Assembly (NCBI RefSeq): GCF_000016505.1
Contig: NC_009706.1
Span: 558,001-622,000, forward strand
From: Clostridium kluyveri DSM 555
GTDB taxonomy: Bacteria; Bacillota; Clostridia; Clostridiales; Clostridiaceae
Length of the DNA: 64,000 bases
Direction of reading: 5' to 3'
The notes beneath the pieces are model-generated. The model saw only the letters and a program-made list of their open reading frames with translations. It was not told the origin of the DNA and made no database searches. The position numbers and the translations under genes were made by a program. How positions within the stretch are numbered: position 1 is the stretch's first letter; each line of letters begins with the position of its first letter. Positions 38,301 to 46,558 of the stretch are shown piece by piece.

Positions 38301-41002
38301 TGTCGGTAGATCTGGTTTTGTTGAATTTGCAGGATACTTCTTATGTACAGTTACTTCAGGATAAGATAAGAGATACAGTAAATTCCAGAAGGGCAGCTAG
38401 GAAAAATGTACCTGGAGGAATATATATTTATAATAACAGTACCATTAATAGGAGGGATATAGAATTTTTTATAGCTGTATCCAGAATTGTGATAGATGCT
38501 GAAAAGGGAGAATTTTTAAAACATATTAAAGATACTGAAGGGAAAAGAGCAGCTTATGGAAATATAAGTAACAGGTATAAGAATAATACTTCAAATTACA
38601 GTTTTAAGATCCCAGAACTTCAGTATTTTAATGATATAGGGGGATTTTCTAAAGATGGAAAGTCATATTTTATAATATTAAAAAATTATAATAACACCCC
38701 TGCTCCATGGATAAATGTTATATCGAATAAAAAATTTGGATTTCATATTTCCGAAAATGGAGTATCCTACACATGGAATAAAAACAGCAGAGAAAATAAA
38801 CTTACCACATGGTCAAATGATCCAGTAGTAGATGGAGAAGCTGAGGCACTATATATAAAGGATGAAGTCACGAAGCAGATATGGAGTATATCTCCTAAAC
38901 CCATAAGAGATTCAGGAGAATATATAATAGAACATGGCTTTGGATTCTCTACATTTAAACATGAAGCTAATGAAATATTAGGAGAGATGACTGTATTTGC
39001 AGATATTGAGCACAGTGTAAAAATCTGTCGGGTAAAATTAAAAAATATGGGAGTAGTTAAAAGAAAACTTTCACTCACCTATTATGCAAAATTGGTACTT
39101 GGAGTTTGCCATGAACAAACAGCCCAGTATATATACACAGGATTTAACAGTAGGGAAGAATATATATATGCTGTAAATCCCTATAGTGAGTGTTTTGGAA
39201 GAGGCATATGCTATATGAAAATTTTAGGAGGGAAAGACTCCTCATATACTTCAAGTAGAGAAGAATTTATAGGTAGAGGAGGAGATGTATCAAAGCCAAA
39301 GGGTTTAGGATATGAAAGTTTTTCCGGTAAAATAGGAGCTGGATTTGACCCTTGTTTTGCTGAAAATACAAGAATAGAGTTAAATGAGAATGATGAAAGT
39401 GAAATTTTAATTCTTTTGGGACAGGAAGATAGCTTTGAAGAGATAAGCAAAGTAATTGAAAAATACAGCAGTGTTGAAATTTGGCTTGAGGAGTTAAGCA
39501 AGGTTAAGCACTACTGGGAAAGGATGTTTAATGTTATACAGGTTACTACACCAGATAATTCCATGAATATTATGTTAAATGGATGGCTTATGTATCAAGT
39601 AGTGGCATGTAGGTATTTTGCAAGAACTGCATTTTATCAGTCTGGTGGAGCATATGGATTTAGAGATCAGCTTCAGGATGTGATGGCTATTTGTTACTTA
39701 AATCCTGATATAACAAGAGAGCATATACTGTATAGTGCTTCAAGACAGTATTTAGAAGGTGATGTACAGCATTGGTGGCATCCTTATGTGGAAAGTGGAA
39801 TAAGGACCAGATTTTCAGATGATCTATTGTGGATGCCTTATGTAGTAGCAGACTATGTACAAAATACAGGGGATTACAGCATACTGGATGAAGAAGTACT
39901 ATACCTTGAAGATGAACAGTTGAAAGAAGGGGAAGATGAAAGATATAAAATATCCAGTGTTTCAAATAAGAAAGGAAATATTTATGAACACTGTATAAAG
40001 GCTATTGAAAGATCCCTAAAATTTGGTCCTCACAATATACCTCTTATGGGTTCAGGAGATTGGAATGATGGCATGAGTACTGTTGGGAATAAGGGCCAAG
40101 GTGAAAGTGTATGGTTAGGATGGTTTTTATATAGTATATTGGATAAATTTCAGTCCATATGTAAATTTAAGAGAGATGATAAGCGTTCAGATGAATATTT
40201 AAAGTTAAAAGAGTTTATAAGAGAAAATATAGAAACAAATGCATGGGATGGAAGCTGGTATAGAAGGGCGTATTTTGATAATGGAATCCCTCTTGGATCC
40301 GTTGAAAATGATGAGTGTCAGATTGATTCAATTTCACAATCCTGGGCGGTTATATCAGGTGCTGCTAAGGAATCAAGGGCCAGAGAGGCTGTAGATGCTC
40401 TGGAAAGAAATCTTATAAGAGAAGATAAAGGAGTTATGCTTCTACTTACTCCAGCTTTTGATAAATCTGCTTTGGAACCTGGATATATTAAGGGATATAT
40501 ACCTGGAGTTAGAGAAAATGGAGGTCAATATACCCATGCTGCTATATGGTCTGTTTTAGCACTTGCTAAGATATGTCATAATGATAGAGCGTATAAAGCC
40601 TTTTCCATGATAAATCCTATAAATCACACTAAAACCTATTTGAATTGTGAGGTTTATAAGGTGGAACCTTATGTAATGGCGGCAGATGTATATGCAGTGG
40701 ATTCTCATGTGGGAAGAGGAGGCTGGAGCTGGTATACAGGTGCTGCGGGATGGATGTATAGAACTGGCATAGAGACAATTCTGGGATTGAAGCTTAATGA
40801 AAATTATGGATTTACAATTTCCCCTTGTATACCAACTAGCTGGAAGGGATATACTATAAAATATACCAGAGGACAATGTATATATAATATAAAGGTAGAA
40901 AGAAATTCTGAGGTAGGAATATGGCTTGATGGTAATATGATCCACAATAAGATTGTCCCCTTTCTAAATGAAGGAGAACATGAAGTAAAAGTAAATATAT
41001 AA
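32384..41002 (+). CDS. Cyclic beta-1,2-glucan synthase (GT84-GH189-GH94)
   Basis: This giant membrane protein has 2,872 residues from the ATG at 32384, nine bases after GAAAGGA; the upstream in-frame TTG at 32330 has no site. An N-terminal helix is followed by paired membrane helices near residues 425-470 and 810-960, which bracket the GT84 glycosyltransferase (VITLDADTKLP at about 632; HRWVRGDWQLLP). A glycoamylase-like cyclising domain follows (about 1000-1550). The C-terminal third is GH94-like phosphorylase sequence with GSGDWNDGM near 2560. The family makes cyclic beta-1,2-glucans from UDP-glucose: polymerisation, ring closure by transglycosylation, and chain-length trimming. All three domains look intact. 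Confidence 0.92.
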   Translation: MLYVIGIAIIIFLAMIYKNLNKCVDVDENMVDDIPTLNLGKEELKKYAREISIIPAQVKKRSCKKKLIDSLDKNYKNILHGYNFFNMEIKNRGDIVFCAEWLLDNLYLIKKEYKDIKTNMPGDYYKNLPVITKGAMKGYPRIYYIAREMLQCSYGTVSEEAIETFISAYEENTVLKSCELWALPIMLRIALIQNISNITENIVFMQKERKRAESVAEGIINSGSNIDFEIERFRRDRIKFTSPFTERFIKILRDNFIDSVKVYDWIDEELDKEDSSAARAVNINHQKQAVYQVSMENSINGIREVCALNWKENFERLSYVEQVLRKDPAGVYELMDFNSRDYYRHKVEKLSKKINVPESFIARKAVECAEEASGEVYEKHVGYYLIDKGISCLKKKIKSSGEEYKKVNSEIGTNITVDLYIGTIIFGTIFLDLLINGMNFYGQNLPIWKYIAAAVILLIPSSEIFISIFNWSINKLVETRFIPKMEFKQGIPQEFSTVVVIPALINNVDRLKSLISDLEVYYLANEEQNLYFALLGDFKDSFYEEESGDKLIVKIALEEIKSLNKKYGNGDRDKFYFLSRYRKYNEKEQKWIGWERKRGKLMEFNSLVRGNKNTSYNVISGDITSLCDAKYVITLDADTKLPKDTAKLLIGAMSHPLNIPYVDKNNKKVLRGHGLMQPRVSVGVLSANKTVYSNIFSGETGIDIYTSAISDVYEDLFDEGIFTGKGIYDIDVFNDILQDEIPENTVLSHDLLEGSYVRAGLVTDIELIDGYPAYYDSSCKRLHRWVRGDWQLLPWLFKKNSLNKLSKWKIIDNLRRSAVSPAVIILIIGALTLFSNSDNLLLIALISLLCPIFFDVSETVVSPVKGISLSGKVSNFKVAIEQFFLILSFLPYQAYLMLDAIVRTLYRVFISGRNLLQWQTAADVEAASKKEFSHYLKTMWIGSVIAIAIGLLGFMNSLETAFLVLPFCVVWFFSPWIAFNISEDRNNDKEEQINDEDRKLLRELGRKTWAYFEDFITSETNWLSPDNYQEKPYKGIAYRTSPTNMAMGITSNVVAYDLGYISISEFQYRLHNILSNMESLEKYKGHFYNWYDIKNKKPLYPRYVSTVDSGNLVGYIWLVEESLDEYMGYPLINKNLPLGLKDTLKLAEDEIYKELKIKQVYRSFIDRLSSDDLNKFEGEDEINIFLLRLFLYELIKKSMEFDKKSIKLYWNMKVYNMCIKFLEELNNVFPCIAFIDEEPQFKDLKHRFNDLAAKVPLEEVPAAVDELINEFAHQKENNNVNALKELLLQTKSNVEKIIFEIKTIKNTLSNMGKEHNFSMLYNKKRQLFAIGYDVEKDTLGKNYYDLLASEARQASFVAIAKGEVEQAHWFNLGRAMTSVGGGKGLVSWSGTMFEYLMPLIIMKKFPDTLFSETYEYIVEVQKNYGDKKHVPWGISESAYYDFDINSIYQYKAFGVPGIGLKRGLTNELVVSPYASVMALQVDFKNALKNIKRLIELKVEGIYGFYDAIDYTCERLSKGRKSAIVNCFMIHHQGMSFMSLDNVLMKNILQERFHRIPRVKSVELLLQEKVPKSIIYNREEHSKEAKPLFKEENMVGRKYTTAVTKAPETNIISNGNYYLMMTNSGSGYSKRKDIMVYRWREDVTTDNTGMFFYIKNINSNEYWSATFEPCKHEGEDYEVIFLPDKCEFKRKDGNLRTYTEVTVSQEDEGEVRRISITNSSNYKREVEITSYLEVTLAPYNADLVHPAFGNLFIETEFVQEPMCIIASRRPKSKEEKLWLMQTIAIEGKQIGSVQYETSRVNFIGRNRNLMNPRAMDNDAQLTKSIGAVIDPIISMRVRVVIEPGKTCRVAYSTVTANSKEKAIELANKYRNMSNIDRIFQLSWTEVQLEMKYLGIKSNQANMYQKMASRILFINGLFKDRYEYITKVKQGQSALWPYGISGDLPIVLLIIRDEKHMELVRQLVNAHEYWSLKGLSVDLVLLNLQDTSYVQLLQDKIRDTVNSRRAARKNVPGGIYIYNNSTINRRDIEFFIAVSRIVIDAEKGEFLKHIKDTEGKRAAYGNISNRYKNNTSNYSFKIPELQYFNDIGGFSKDGKSYFIILKNYNNTPAPWINVISNKKFGFHISENGVSYTWNKNSRENKLTTWSNDPVVDGEAEALYIKDEVTKQIWSISPKPIRDSGEYIIEHGFGFSTFKHEANEILGEMTVFADIEHSVKICRVKLKNMGVVKRKLSLTYYAKLVLGVCHEQTAQYIYTGFNSREEYIYAVNPYSECFGRGICYMKILGGKDSSYTSSREEFIGRGGDVSKPKGLGYESFSGKIGAGFDPCFAENTRIELNENDESEILILLGQEDSFEEISKVIEKYSSVEIWLEELSKVKHYWERMFNVIQVTTPDNSMNIMLNGWLMYQVVACRYFARTAFYQSGGAYGFRDQLQDVMAICYLNPDITREHILYSASRQYLEGDVQHWWHPYVESGIRTRFSDDLLWMPYVVADYVQNTGDYSILDEEVLYLEDEQLKEGEDERYKISSVSNKKGNIYEHCIKAIERSLKFGPHNIPLMGSGDWNDGMSTVGNKGQGESVWLGWFLYSILDKFQSICKFKRDDKRSDEYLKLKEFIRENIETNAWDGSWYRRAYFDNGIPLGSVENDECQIDSISQSWAVISGAAKESRAREAVDALERNLIREDKGVMLLLTPAFDKSALEPGYIKGYIPGVRENGGQYTHAAIWSVLALAKICHNDRAYKAFSMINPINHTKTYLNCEVYKVEPYVMAADVYAVDSHVGRGGWSWYTGAAGWMYRTGIETILGLKLNENYGFTISPCIPTSWKGYTIKYTRGQCIYNIKVERNSEVGIWLDGNMIHNKIVPFLNEGEHEVKVNI

Positions 41003-41045
41003 TATAATTATACCTCCTAAATTCATTTGGGAGGTTATAATTTTA
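41000..41045 (+). terminator. Terminator of the glucan synthase gene
   Basis: CCTCC and GGAGG with flanking TATAATTA / TTATAATTT arms form a long stem starting at the stop codon. Confidence 0.75.
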
Positions 41046-41173
41046 AATAAGTCTAACAATTAGAGATATGTACTATATAATATAGTATGGTATAAATTAA
41101 CATAGCAATTTTTAAATGTTTATAGTACAATATATGATGATATTTAGTGAAATTTAAATCTTTTGGGATTTAG

Positions 41174-41222
41174 GTGATACAGTGCCAGTAATACCCTATG
41201 ATTGTGTATCATAGGGATTTTT
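41174..41222 (+). promoter_or_regulatory. Candidate attenuator in front of trpS
   Basis: A perfect intrinsic terminator (CCCTATGAT 41194-41202, ATCATAGGG 41208-41216, then ATTTTT) lies only about 40 bases before the trpS start, leaving no room for a promoter after it. An upstream GTGATACA (41174-41181) can pair with TGTATCAT (41205-41212) and would break the terminator. No T-box core was found, so the sensing mechanism is unknown. Confidence 0.55.
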
Positions 41223-41260
41223 CATACATTAGATGTTGAAACATGGAGGTAATGGAAATT

Positions 41261-42286
41261 ATGGAAGAGAAAAAAAAAGTAATATTTAGCGGAATTCAGC
41301 CTTCGGGAAATTTAACCATAGGTAATTATTTAGGGGCTTTGAAAAATTGGGTAAAGCTTCAGGATGAATATGATTGTTATTTTTGTGTAGTAGATTTACA
41401 TGCAATAACCGTAAAACAAGAACCAAAGGATTTAAGGAGGAGAACTCTTGAAGTATTGGCTATATATCTGGCAGCAGGGATAAATCCAGATAAGAATACC
41501 ATATTTATTCAATCTCATGTACCAACACATAGTGAAGCGACTTGGATTTTGAATTGTTTTACTTATGTAGGGGAACTTGAAAGAATGACTCAGTATAAGA
41601 GTAAATCTCAAAACTCTGGGGGAGGAGAATCTGTACGTGCAGGACTTCTTAATTATCCTGTGTTAATGGCTGCAGATATTCTGCTCTATAATACAGATCT
41701 TGTTCCTGTGGGAAAGGATCAAACGCAGCATATTGAACTTACAAGAGATATAGCAGAAAGATTCAATAATCTGTATAGTCCTACATTTAATATACCAGAG
41801 GGATATATACCAGAAGATGGTGCGAAAATAATGGATTTACAAAATCCTACAAAGAAAATGTCTAAATCCTCGGATAATCCAAATAGCTATATATTAATTA
41901 TGGATAGTCCTGAAATTATAAGAAAAAAAATTAATAGATGTGTTACAGATAGTATTGGAAAGGTAAAATATAGTGATGATCAGCCTGGAATAAAAAATCT
42001 TATAACCATATTAAGTGCGATAACTGGAATAACTCATGAAGAAATAGAGAAAAAATATGAGGGAAAAGGATATGCACAGTTTAAAAGTGATACCGCAGAA
42101 GCTATAATAAACGAACTTAGACCTCTTCAAGAAAGAGTAAATGATTTGCTTAAAGATAAAAAGTATTTAGAGAATATATATAAAAGAGGAGCAGAAAAAG
42201 CATACTATGTATCCAGTAAAATATTGAGAAAGATGCAAAAGAAAATAGGGTGTATACCTGTATCAAGATCAAGTGAATCTTATTAA
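41261..42286 (+). CDS. trpS: Tryptophanyl-tRNA synthetase
   Basis: This class I synthetase has 341 residues from the ATG at 41261, eleven bases after GGAGG; the earlier ATGs overlap that site. The HIGH-type motif is PSGNLTIGNYLGAL near the N-terminus. The tryptophan pocket region (VLMAADILLYNTDLVPVGKD, then QTQHIELTRDIAERFN) is typical, and the KMSKS loop reads KKMSKSSDNPN. It charges tRNA-Trp. A terminator-like switch precedes it. Confidence 0.95.
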   Translation: MEEKKKVIFSGIQPSGNLTIGNYLGALKNWVKLQDEYDCYFCVVDLHAITVKQEPKDLRRRTLEVLAIYLAAGINPDKNTIFIQSHVPTHSEATWILNCFTYVGELERMTQYKSKSQNSGGGESVRAGLLNYPVLMAADILLYNTDLVPVGKDQTQHIELTRDIAERFNNLYSPTFNIPEGYIPEDGAKIMDLQNPTKKMSKSSDNPNSYILIMDSPEIIRKKINRCVTDSIGKVKYSDDQPGIKNLITILSAITGITHEEIEKKYEGKGYAQFKSDTAEAIINELRPLQERVNDLLKDKKYLENIYKRGAEKAYYVSSKILRKMQKKIGCIPVSRSSESY

Positions 42287-42288
42287 CA

Positions 42289-42382
42289 ATATTCTTAGTG
42301 TTTTTAGCACTTAGAATACGTTATCCTTTAGGGGAAGAACTCATCCAAGTTTATACCACTTAATGCTGGCTTTCGGATAAGT
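42289..42382 (+). other. Structured intergenic element after trpS
   Basis: A near-perfect hairpin (42289-42317, ATTCTTAGTG / CACTTAGAAT) probably ends trpS. Just after it, TTATCC (42321) and ACTCATCC (42339) can each pair with GGATAAGT (42375-42382), so two alternative folds share one right arm. Similar sequence (AATG...GGATAA) occurs at 16465-16538. A TTGACA at 42451 may be the promoter of the next pair. Confidence 0.4.
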
Positions 42383-42504
42383 GTGCTTGTTTTAAATATT
42401 GACATATATAAAGGAATAGCATACTATAAAAATACAAAAAATATTTTTAATTGACAGTTTAGTTAAAAATATATTTAAAAATAGTTTGAAAAGAGGTGTA
42501 TATA

Positions 42505-42747
42505 GTGAGTTTTCTTTCAAGATCATCAAAAAAAAGAAAATATGCAAATAATCACCAGGGAAGTAGATACTATAAAAGAGAGGGCTTTTTTAGTCGTATA
42601 TTCAGGATGTTTGGTTCATATTCTAATTCACATAGAAGATATAAAAAATATTATTCGTACAGTCCAGATGAAAGATACCATTACGATGAAAGAAGGTATC
42701 CACCTAGAGAATATCGTAGGAAAAGACATAAAAGCTCGTGGTCTTAA
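42505..42747 (+). CDS. Small Tyr/Arg-rich basic protein
   Basis: This 80-residue protein has a GTG start at 42505, seven bases after AAAGAGGT. It is extremely basic and aromatic: SRSSKKRKYANNHQGSRYYK, then RRYKKYYSYSPDERYHYDER, ending RKRHKSSWS. It has no Cys and is almost without hydrophobic residues. Its stop lies inside the start of the kinase gene (10-base overlap), so the two are translationally coupled. I recognise no family. The Ser/Tyr-rich, Arg-flanked composition makes it a plausible substrate or anchor for the kinase, or a coat protein, but this is inference. Confidence 0.65.
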   Translation: MSFLSRSSKKRKYANNHQGSRYYKREGFFSRIFRMFGSYSNSHRRYKKYYSYSPDERYHYDERRYPPREYRRKRHKSSWS

Positions 42748-43469
42748 TTCCTATTTTTAGACAAAGAATATATCCACCAGACTATTTGGTTGGCAAATAC
42801 AAAATTATAAAGTTATTGGGTGAAGGACGGTTTGGTATATGCTACTTAGTTCATGCACATGCCAGAACGTATATATTTAAACAAATTAAACCTAGAATTA
42901 TGAAAAAATATAAAGATAAAATTATATTTGAACAACAAATACTTTCAAATATTGATTATCCTTTAATTCCTAAAATAATTGATGTAATAAATACAGATAA
43001 TATATATGGATATATTTTAGAATATAAAAAAGGCAGTACATTGGAACAGAGGATTTTTGGAGATAATCACCAATTTAAATCTTTTGAGATTTATACCATA
43101 GCAAGTAAACTCATAAAAATAATAAAATATCTCCATAAAAAAAATATTGTGCATAGAGATATAAGATTGCCTAATGTAATTGTTAATCAAAACGATGTTT
43201 ATCTTATCGATTTTGGACTTGCAAGACCCATAGATAACGAAAAGTATGTATACTGTGAGGATTTTTCATATTTAGGTCATTTACTTATTCATCTATACTA
43301 TTCTTCTTTCAAGAAAACTAGCAGAAAATCAAGGCCATGGTATAATGAACTTGGATTATCATCCGAAGAACTAAATTTTTTAAAAAAGCTGCTGGGATTA
43401 AATGATGTTTATAAAAATATCTTTAACCTAGAAGAAGATTTTTTGAAATTGAAGATAACCCAATTATAA
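42738..43469 (+). CDS. Minimal Ser/Thr protein kinase-like protein
   Basis: This 243-residue protein has a GTG start overlapping the previous gene. It has a complete but short Hanks-type fold: glycine loop GEGRFG (28-33), ATP lysine K48 (IFKQIK), helix-C glutamate E65, catalytic loop HRDIRLPN (H139, D141, N146) and metal loop DFGLA (D158). The C-lobe after DFG is only about 85 residues and there is no sensor domain or membrane helix. It is likely an active cytosolic kinase. Comparable small kinases in spore formers act in sporulation, but the role here is unproven. The upstream Tyr/Arg-rich protein is its obvious partner candidate. Confidence 0.85.
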   Translation: MVLIPIFRQRIYPPDYLVGKYKIIKLLGEGRFGICYLVHAHARTYIFKQIKPRIMKKYKDKIIFEQQILSNIDYPLIPKIIDVINTDNIYGYILEYKKGSTLEQRIFGDNHQFKSFEIYTIASKLIKIIKYLHKKNIVHRDIRLPNVIVNQNDVYLIDFGLARPIDNEKYVYCEDFSYLGHLLIHLYYSSFKKTSRKSRPWYNELGLSSEELNFLKKLLGLNDVYKNIFNLEEDFLKLKITQL

Positions 43470-43491
43470 TATCTTGGTGGGTAAAAATAAG

Positions 43492-43590
43492 TAGAAGATC
43501 AAATATCTAGTATGAAACAAGTTTCCTGATGAAATGATATTTGTCAATTTGTGATTTTGATCTTCCACTTTTCTTACGATTACCTTTTTA
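43492..43590. terminator. Long-loop inverted repeat between convergent genes
   Basis: GAAGATCAAA and TTTGATCTTC form a perfect 10-bp stem with a roughly 60-base loop and a T-rich right flank (CACTTTTCTT). It separates the kinase (+) from the radical SAM gene (-). Confidence 0.5.
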
Positions 43591-43602
43591 TAATTATTAT
43601 GG

Positions 43603-44991
43603 TTAACCTTTTGACATGTTATAGTTACCGTTATTATTAAAATCTTCTTTAAATGCTTGCTCTGCAGCAGGCTTAAATTCTTCAGACAGCTTATCTAATT
43701 TTTCCATAAATTCTTTATCCTTAATCATCAATTCTGCGCTAGGATGAGTAGCATAAGCACCTGTTTCCTTTACAATATCTCGAATGTTCTGAGGATTATC
43801 AATCATAGGGCATGGCATTAATAAGTTTTTGTTATAGGGCTGTCTGTTTCTCAAGTTTTTAAAATAAGATGATTTAAATGCCTCCATGAGGGGCTTGTTT
43901 TTAACATTTACTGTAGCAAAGTGAGAAAATATACATGGTTCTACATCTTCTTTTGAGTTTATGTGACAATAATATTTACCGGCAATGCAACCTCCTACAT
44001 AAGGAGCATCATTAAAGAAGTCAATTGTAAATATTTCCTTTGTAGTTCTGATTTTTCTACTTTTTCTTCCAAGTTCTATTCTCTCGTTTGGAGAAAGCAT
44101 ATAATCCATTTCTTTCACTGGATCATCTCCAACAGGCATAAACATAAAGTACCAGATCATTTTGCATCCCTTGTCAATAAGCATATCTATAAATTTTTCT
44201 GAAGTAACAACATCAACATTGCTATTAGATGTAGCTGAGGAAGCTCCAAAAAGTATTCCTCTTTCATTTAACATCTCCATACCTTTTATAACAGAATTAA
44301 AAATTCCATCTCCCCGCCTTGAGTCCGTTTCGTTTTGCCATCCTTCGATTGACAGCATTGGCATTACATTGCCTAGTTCAGCTAATTTATCAGCTAATTT
44401 TTCATTAAATAGAGTACCATTGGTAAATGGGGTAAAGTACATATCATTGTATTTTTTATAAATATCCAACATGTATTCATTGAAGAAGGGTTCTCCACCT
44501 AAAATAATTACATAGTATATCCCCGCATCTCTAGCTTCTTTAATAAGTCTATCTACTTCTTCATAAGGAATATCATCTTTTTTATTATAATTTGCAGCAT
44601 AACATCCAGTGCATCTTAGGTTGCATCTCATTGAAGGACTAATAAGTAGTACAAAGGGAATCTTTGTATCATTTTTTATACCTATTTTCTCTCTTTTAGC
44701 AACTCCATACCATATGGCATTACCAATAAAATTGGAATAGAATTTTTTCAGGCAATTTTTATTTGTATTTTTTAATATATTTTCAATATATCCTTTTACC
44801 GATGGCATGTCATTGTAGTATTTTTTTATACTTACAATCTTGCTCTTTGTAAATTCATCTCTGCTTGCTTTTTCGGCAATTTCAAACAATTTGTTCACAT
44901 TTTTTTCTGGGTTTTTATCGATTATTTGAAATCCAGTTCTTATTATAGTTTCTTTTAATTTTCTTCTTAAATTGTCTAAATTAAGTTCCAT
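43603..44991 (-). CDS. Radical SAM/SPASM domain protein
   Basis: This 462-residue protein sits behind AAGGAGG. The radical SAM domain starts after a helical N-terminal region of about 110 residues, with the cluster motif C123-xxx-C127-xx-C130 (RCNLRCTGCYA) followed by IILGGEPFFNEYMLDIYKKY. Further cysteines (GGCIAGKYYCHINSKEDVEPC, later MPCPMI) form a SPASM-like auxiliary cluster site. SPASM enzymes mature peptides or modify proteins, and some act on sugars or lipids. No precursor peptide was noticed beside it, so the substrate is unknown. Confidence 0.85.
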   Translation of the reverse strand: MELNLDNLRRKLKETIIRTGFQIIDKNPEKNVNKLFEIAEKASRDEFTKSKIVSIKKYYNDMPSVKGYIENILKNTNKNCLKKFYSNFIGNAIWYGVAKREKIGIKNDTKIPFVLLISPSMRCNLRCTGCYAANYNKKDDIPYEEVDRLIKEARDAGIYYVIILGGEPFFNEYMLDIYKKYNDMYFTPFTNGTLFNEKLADKLAELGNVMPMLSIEGWQNETDSRRGDGIFNSVIKGMEMLNERGILFGASSATSNSNVDVVTSEKFIDMLIDKGCKMIWYFMFMPVGDDPVKEMDYMLSPNERIELGRKSRKIRTTKEIFTIDFFNDAPYVGGCIAGKYYCHINSKEDVEPCIFSHFATVNVKNKPLMEAFKSSYFKNLRNRQPYNKNLLMPCPMIDNPQNIRDIVKETGAYATHPSAELMIKDKEFMEKLDKLSEEFKPAAEQAFKEDFNNNGNYNMSKG

Positions 44992-44999
44992 ATAAAAGT

Positions 45000-45798
45000 T
45001 CCTCCTTATAATTAAGTTATTCCTTAAATTTATCTCTTTTTTATGGAAAATTTATAATTTTTTAATATGAGTACCTTTATGTATAGATTTTAAGAAATAT
45101 TCTATTAAATAAAGAAATAAAGTCCAAAGATGCATTATTTATTTTGAATAGAATATTTTAATTTATACAATAAATAATCAGGATGCTTAAATTAAAAGAG
45201 TTGTGACATAATAATTTTATTTAAGTATTATCATGTCAGAGCTTATCTAATAAATTATCAATAGGGCTTATAATATAGTGGTTTCATAGGAAATAGGTAG
45301 AAAAAATCATTTGTTTTAGTTAACTGTACTGAATCTAATAATCATTTGATAAATACAATTAATGCTGACATAATTTTTAAAGATACATAGGTGTAAACCT
45401 TTAAGATTTAAAACTGTATTTGGTATTCTGTTAGGGTAAATATATCCTATTTTATCATCTCCCTTGTTTAATATTCAGGATATAATTACTTTCTGTAATA
45501 AGATTATTATAAACCTATATATATATGGTTATCAACTTTTTTTATGTGAAGCATATCGCTTATAACGGCTCCATAACATGAGGATATGTATTGTATTTAA
45601 GTGTTTTAGGAAAGTTAATATAATAATTAACATTTATATTGTTGTATTTTTTTATAAATGAAGTAAAATCAATAATGTATGTTCTTAATTTTAATTAAGT
45701 TTCAGTGGTATACGCTGTTGGTTTTAAAAATTTAGAAAAATAAAAATAAATAAAAAGGAGAGGTTAAGTTTGTCTAAATTTTCTTAACCAAAATCATA
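45000..45798. other. 800-bp gene-free region
   Basis: No coding signal was seen. An inverted repeat TGACATAATAAT / ATTATCATGTCA (45204-45238, 11 of 12 pair, 11-base loop) is the only clear structure. At 45752-45787 a strong AAAGGAGAGG site precedes TTG and five codons, then a TAA, just before the HD gene. The remainder is AT-rich and unassigned. Confidence 0.4.
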
Positions 45799-46320
45799 GT
45801 GATTGAGTTAATAAAATCAGTTTGTAAATTGAAAGAATATGTAGAAGATTATGAGGGATATAGGAAATGTATTAGTGATTTAATTCAACATGAAGATGTG
45901 ATTTCTATGAAAAATTTTATACAGCATGGTGATATAACTTGTCTTCAGCATAGTACCTATGTATCCTATATGAGCTATTTGGTTTGTAAAGATTTGGGTC
46001 TTGACTACAGTTCTGCTGCCAGAGGGGGATTGCTTCATGATTTTTTTCTATATGATTGGCATGTGAAAAGGTATGATAAGGGATTACATGGATTTACCCA
46101 TCCCTATACCGCACTGGAGAATGCAAACAGGATTTTTCAGTTAAATGAGGTGGAAAAAGATATTATAGTAAAACATATGTGGCCATTAACATTAAAATTA
46201 CCTAAGTATAAAGAATCTTTCATAGTGATGTTTGTAGATAAATATTGTGCATCTATGGAAATTATTAATTTTCATAGTAAAGATAATATTTACAGACTTA
46301 TGAGTAAAATTTTATCATAA
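45799..46320 (+). CDS. HD-domain phosphohydrolase-like protein
   Basis: This 173-residue protein has a metal-binding pattern: an early His (CLQHSTYVSYMSYLV), the HD pair in GGLLHDFFLYDWH, later His residues (LHGFTHPYTAL) and an Asp (FVDKYCASME). HD proteins hydrolyse phosphate esters or nucleotides. The GTG start at 45799 has no ribosome site. The only good site (AAAGGAGAGG, 45752) feeds a TTG whose frame stops after five codons. A one-base shift would join MSK to FLTKIIVIELIKSV, so the gene may carry a 5' frameshift. No partner is obvious. Confidence 0.7.
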   Translation: MIELIKSVCKLKEYVEDYEGYRKCISDLIQHEDVISMKNFIQHGDITCLQHSTYVSYMSYLVCKDLGLDYSSAARGGLLHDFFLYDWHVKRYDKGLHGFTHPYTALENANRIFQLNEVEKDIIVKHMWPLTLKLPKYKESFIVMFVDKYCASMEIINFHSKDNIYRLMSKILS

Positions 46321-46558
46321 CAGTATCAATAATAATTCCCCCAGTTTTTTTGGATTTAGATAAAGAAAAGCATTTTTATAGTAAATTTAACTTGAATTCA
46401 AAAATCACTTAATGGAAAGATTAATATTGCAAAGTAAGCAGTATGCTGATATACTAATAATTAATTATTATGATGATAAATAATTATCATATAACAGTAA
46501 TAATATATTTCCCATAATGCTTAGGAGGATTCTAAGATAGCTTTGGGGTGAAAAAGGG

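Noticed and set aside
45204-45238. Inverted repeat as a terminator of the radical SAM or HD gene
   Set aside because: No T-tract follows on either strand and it is over 200 bases from any gene end; left as an unassigned repeat.
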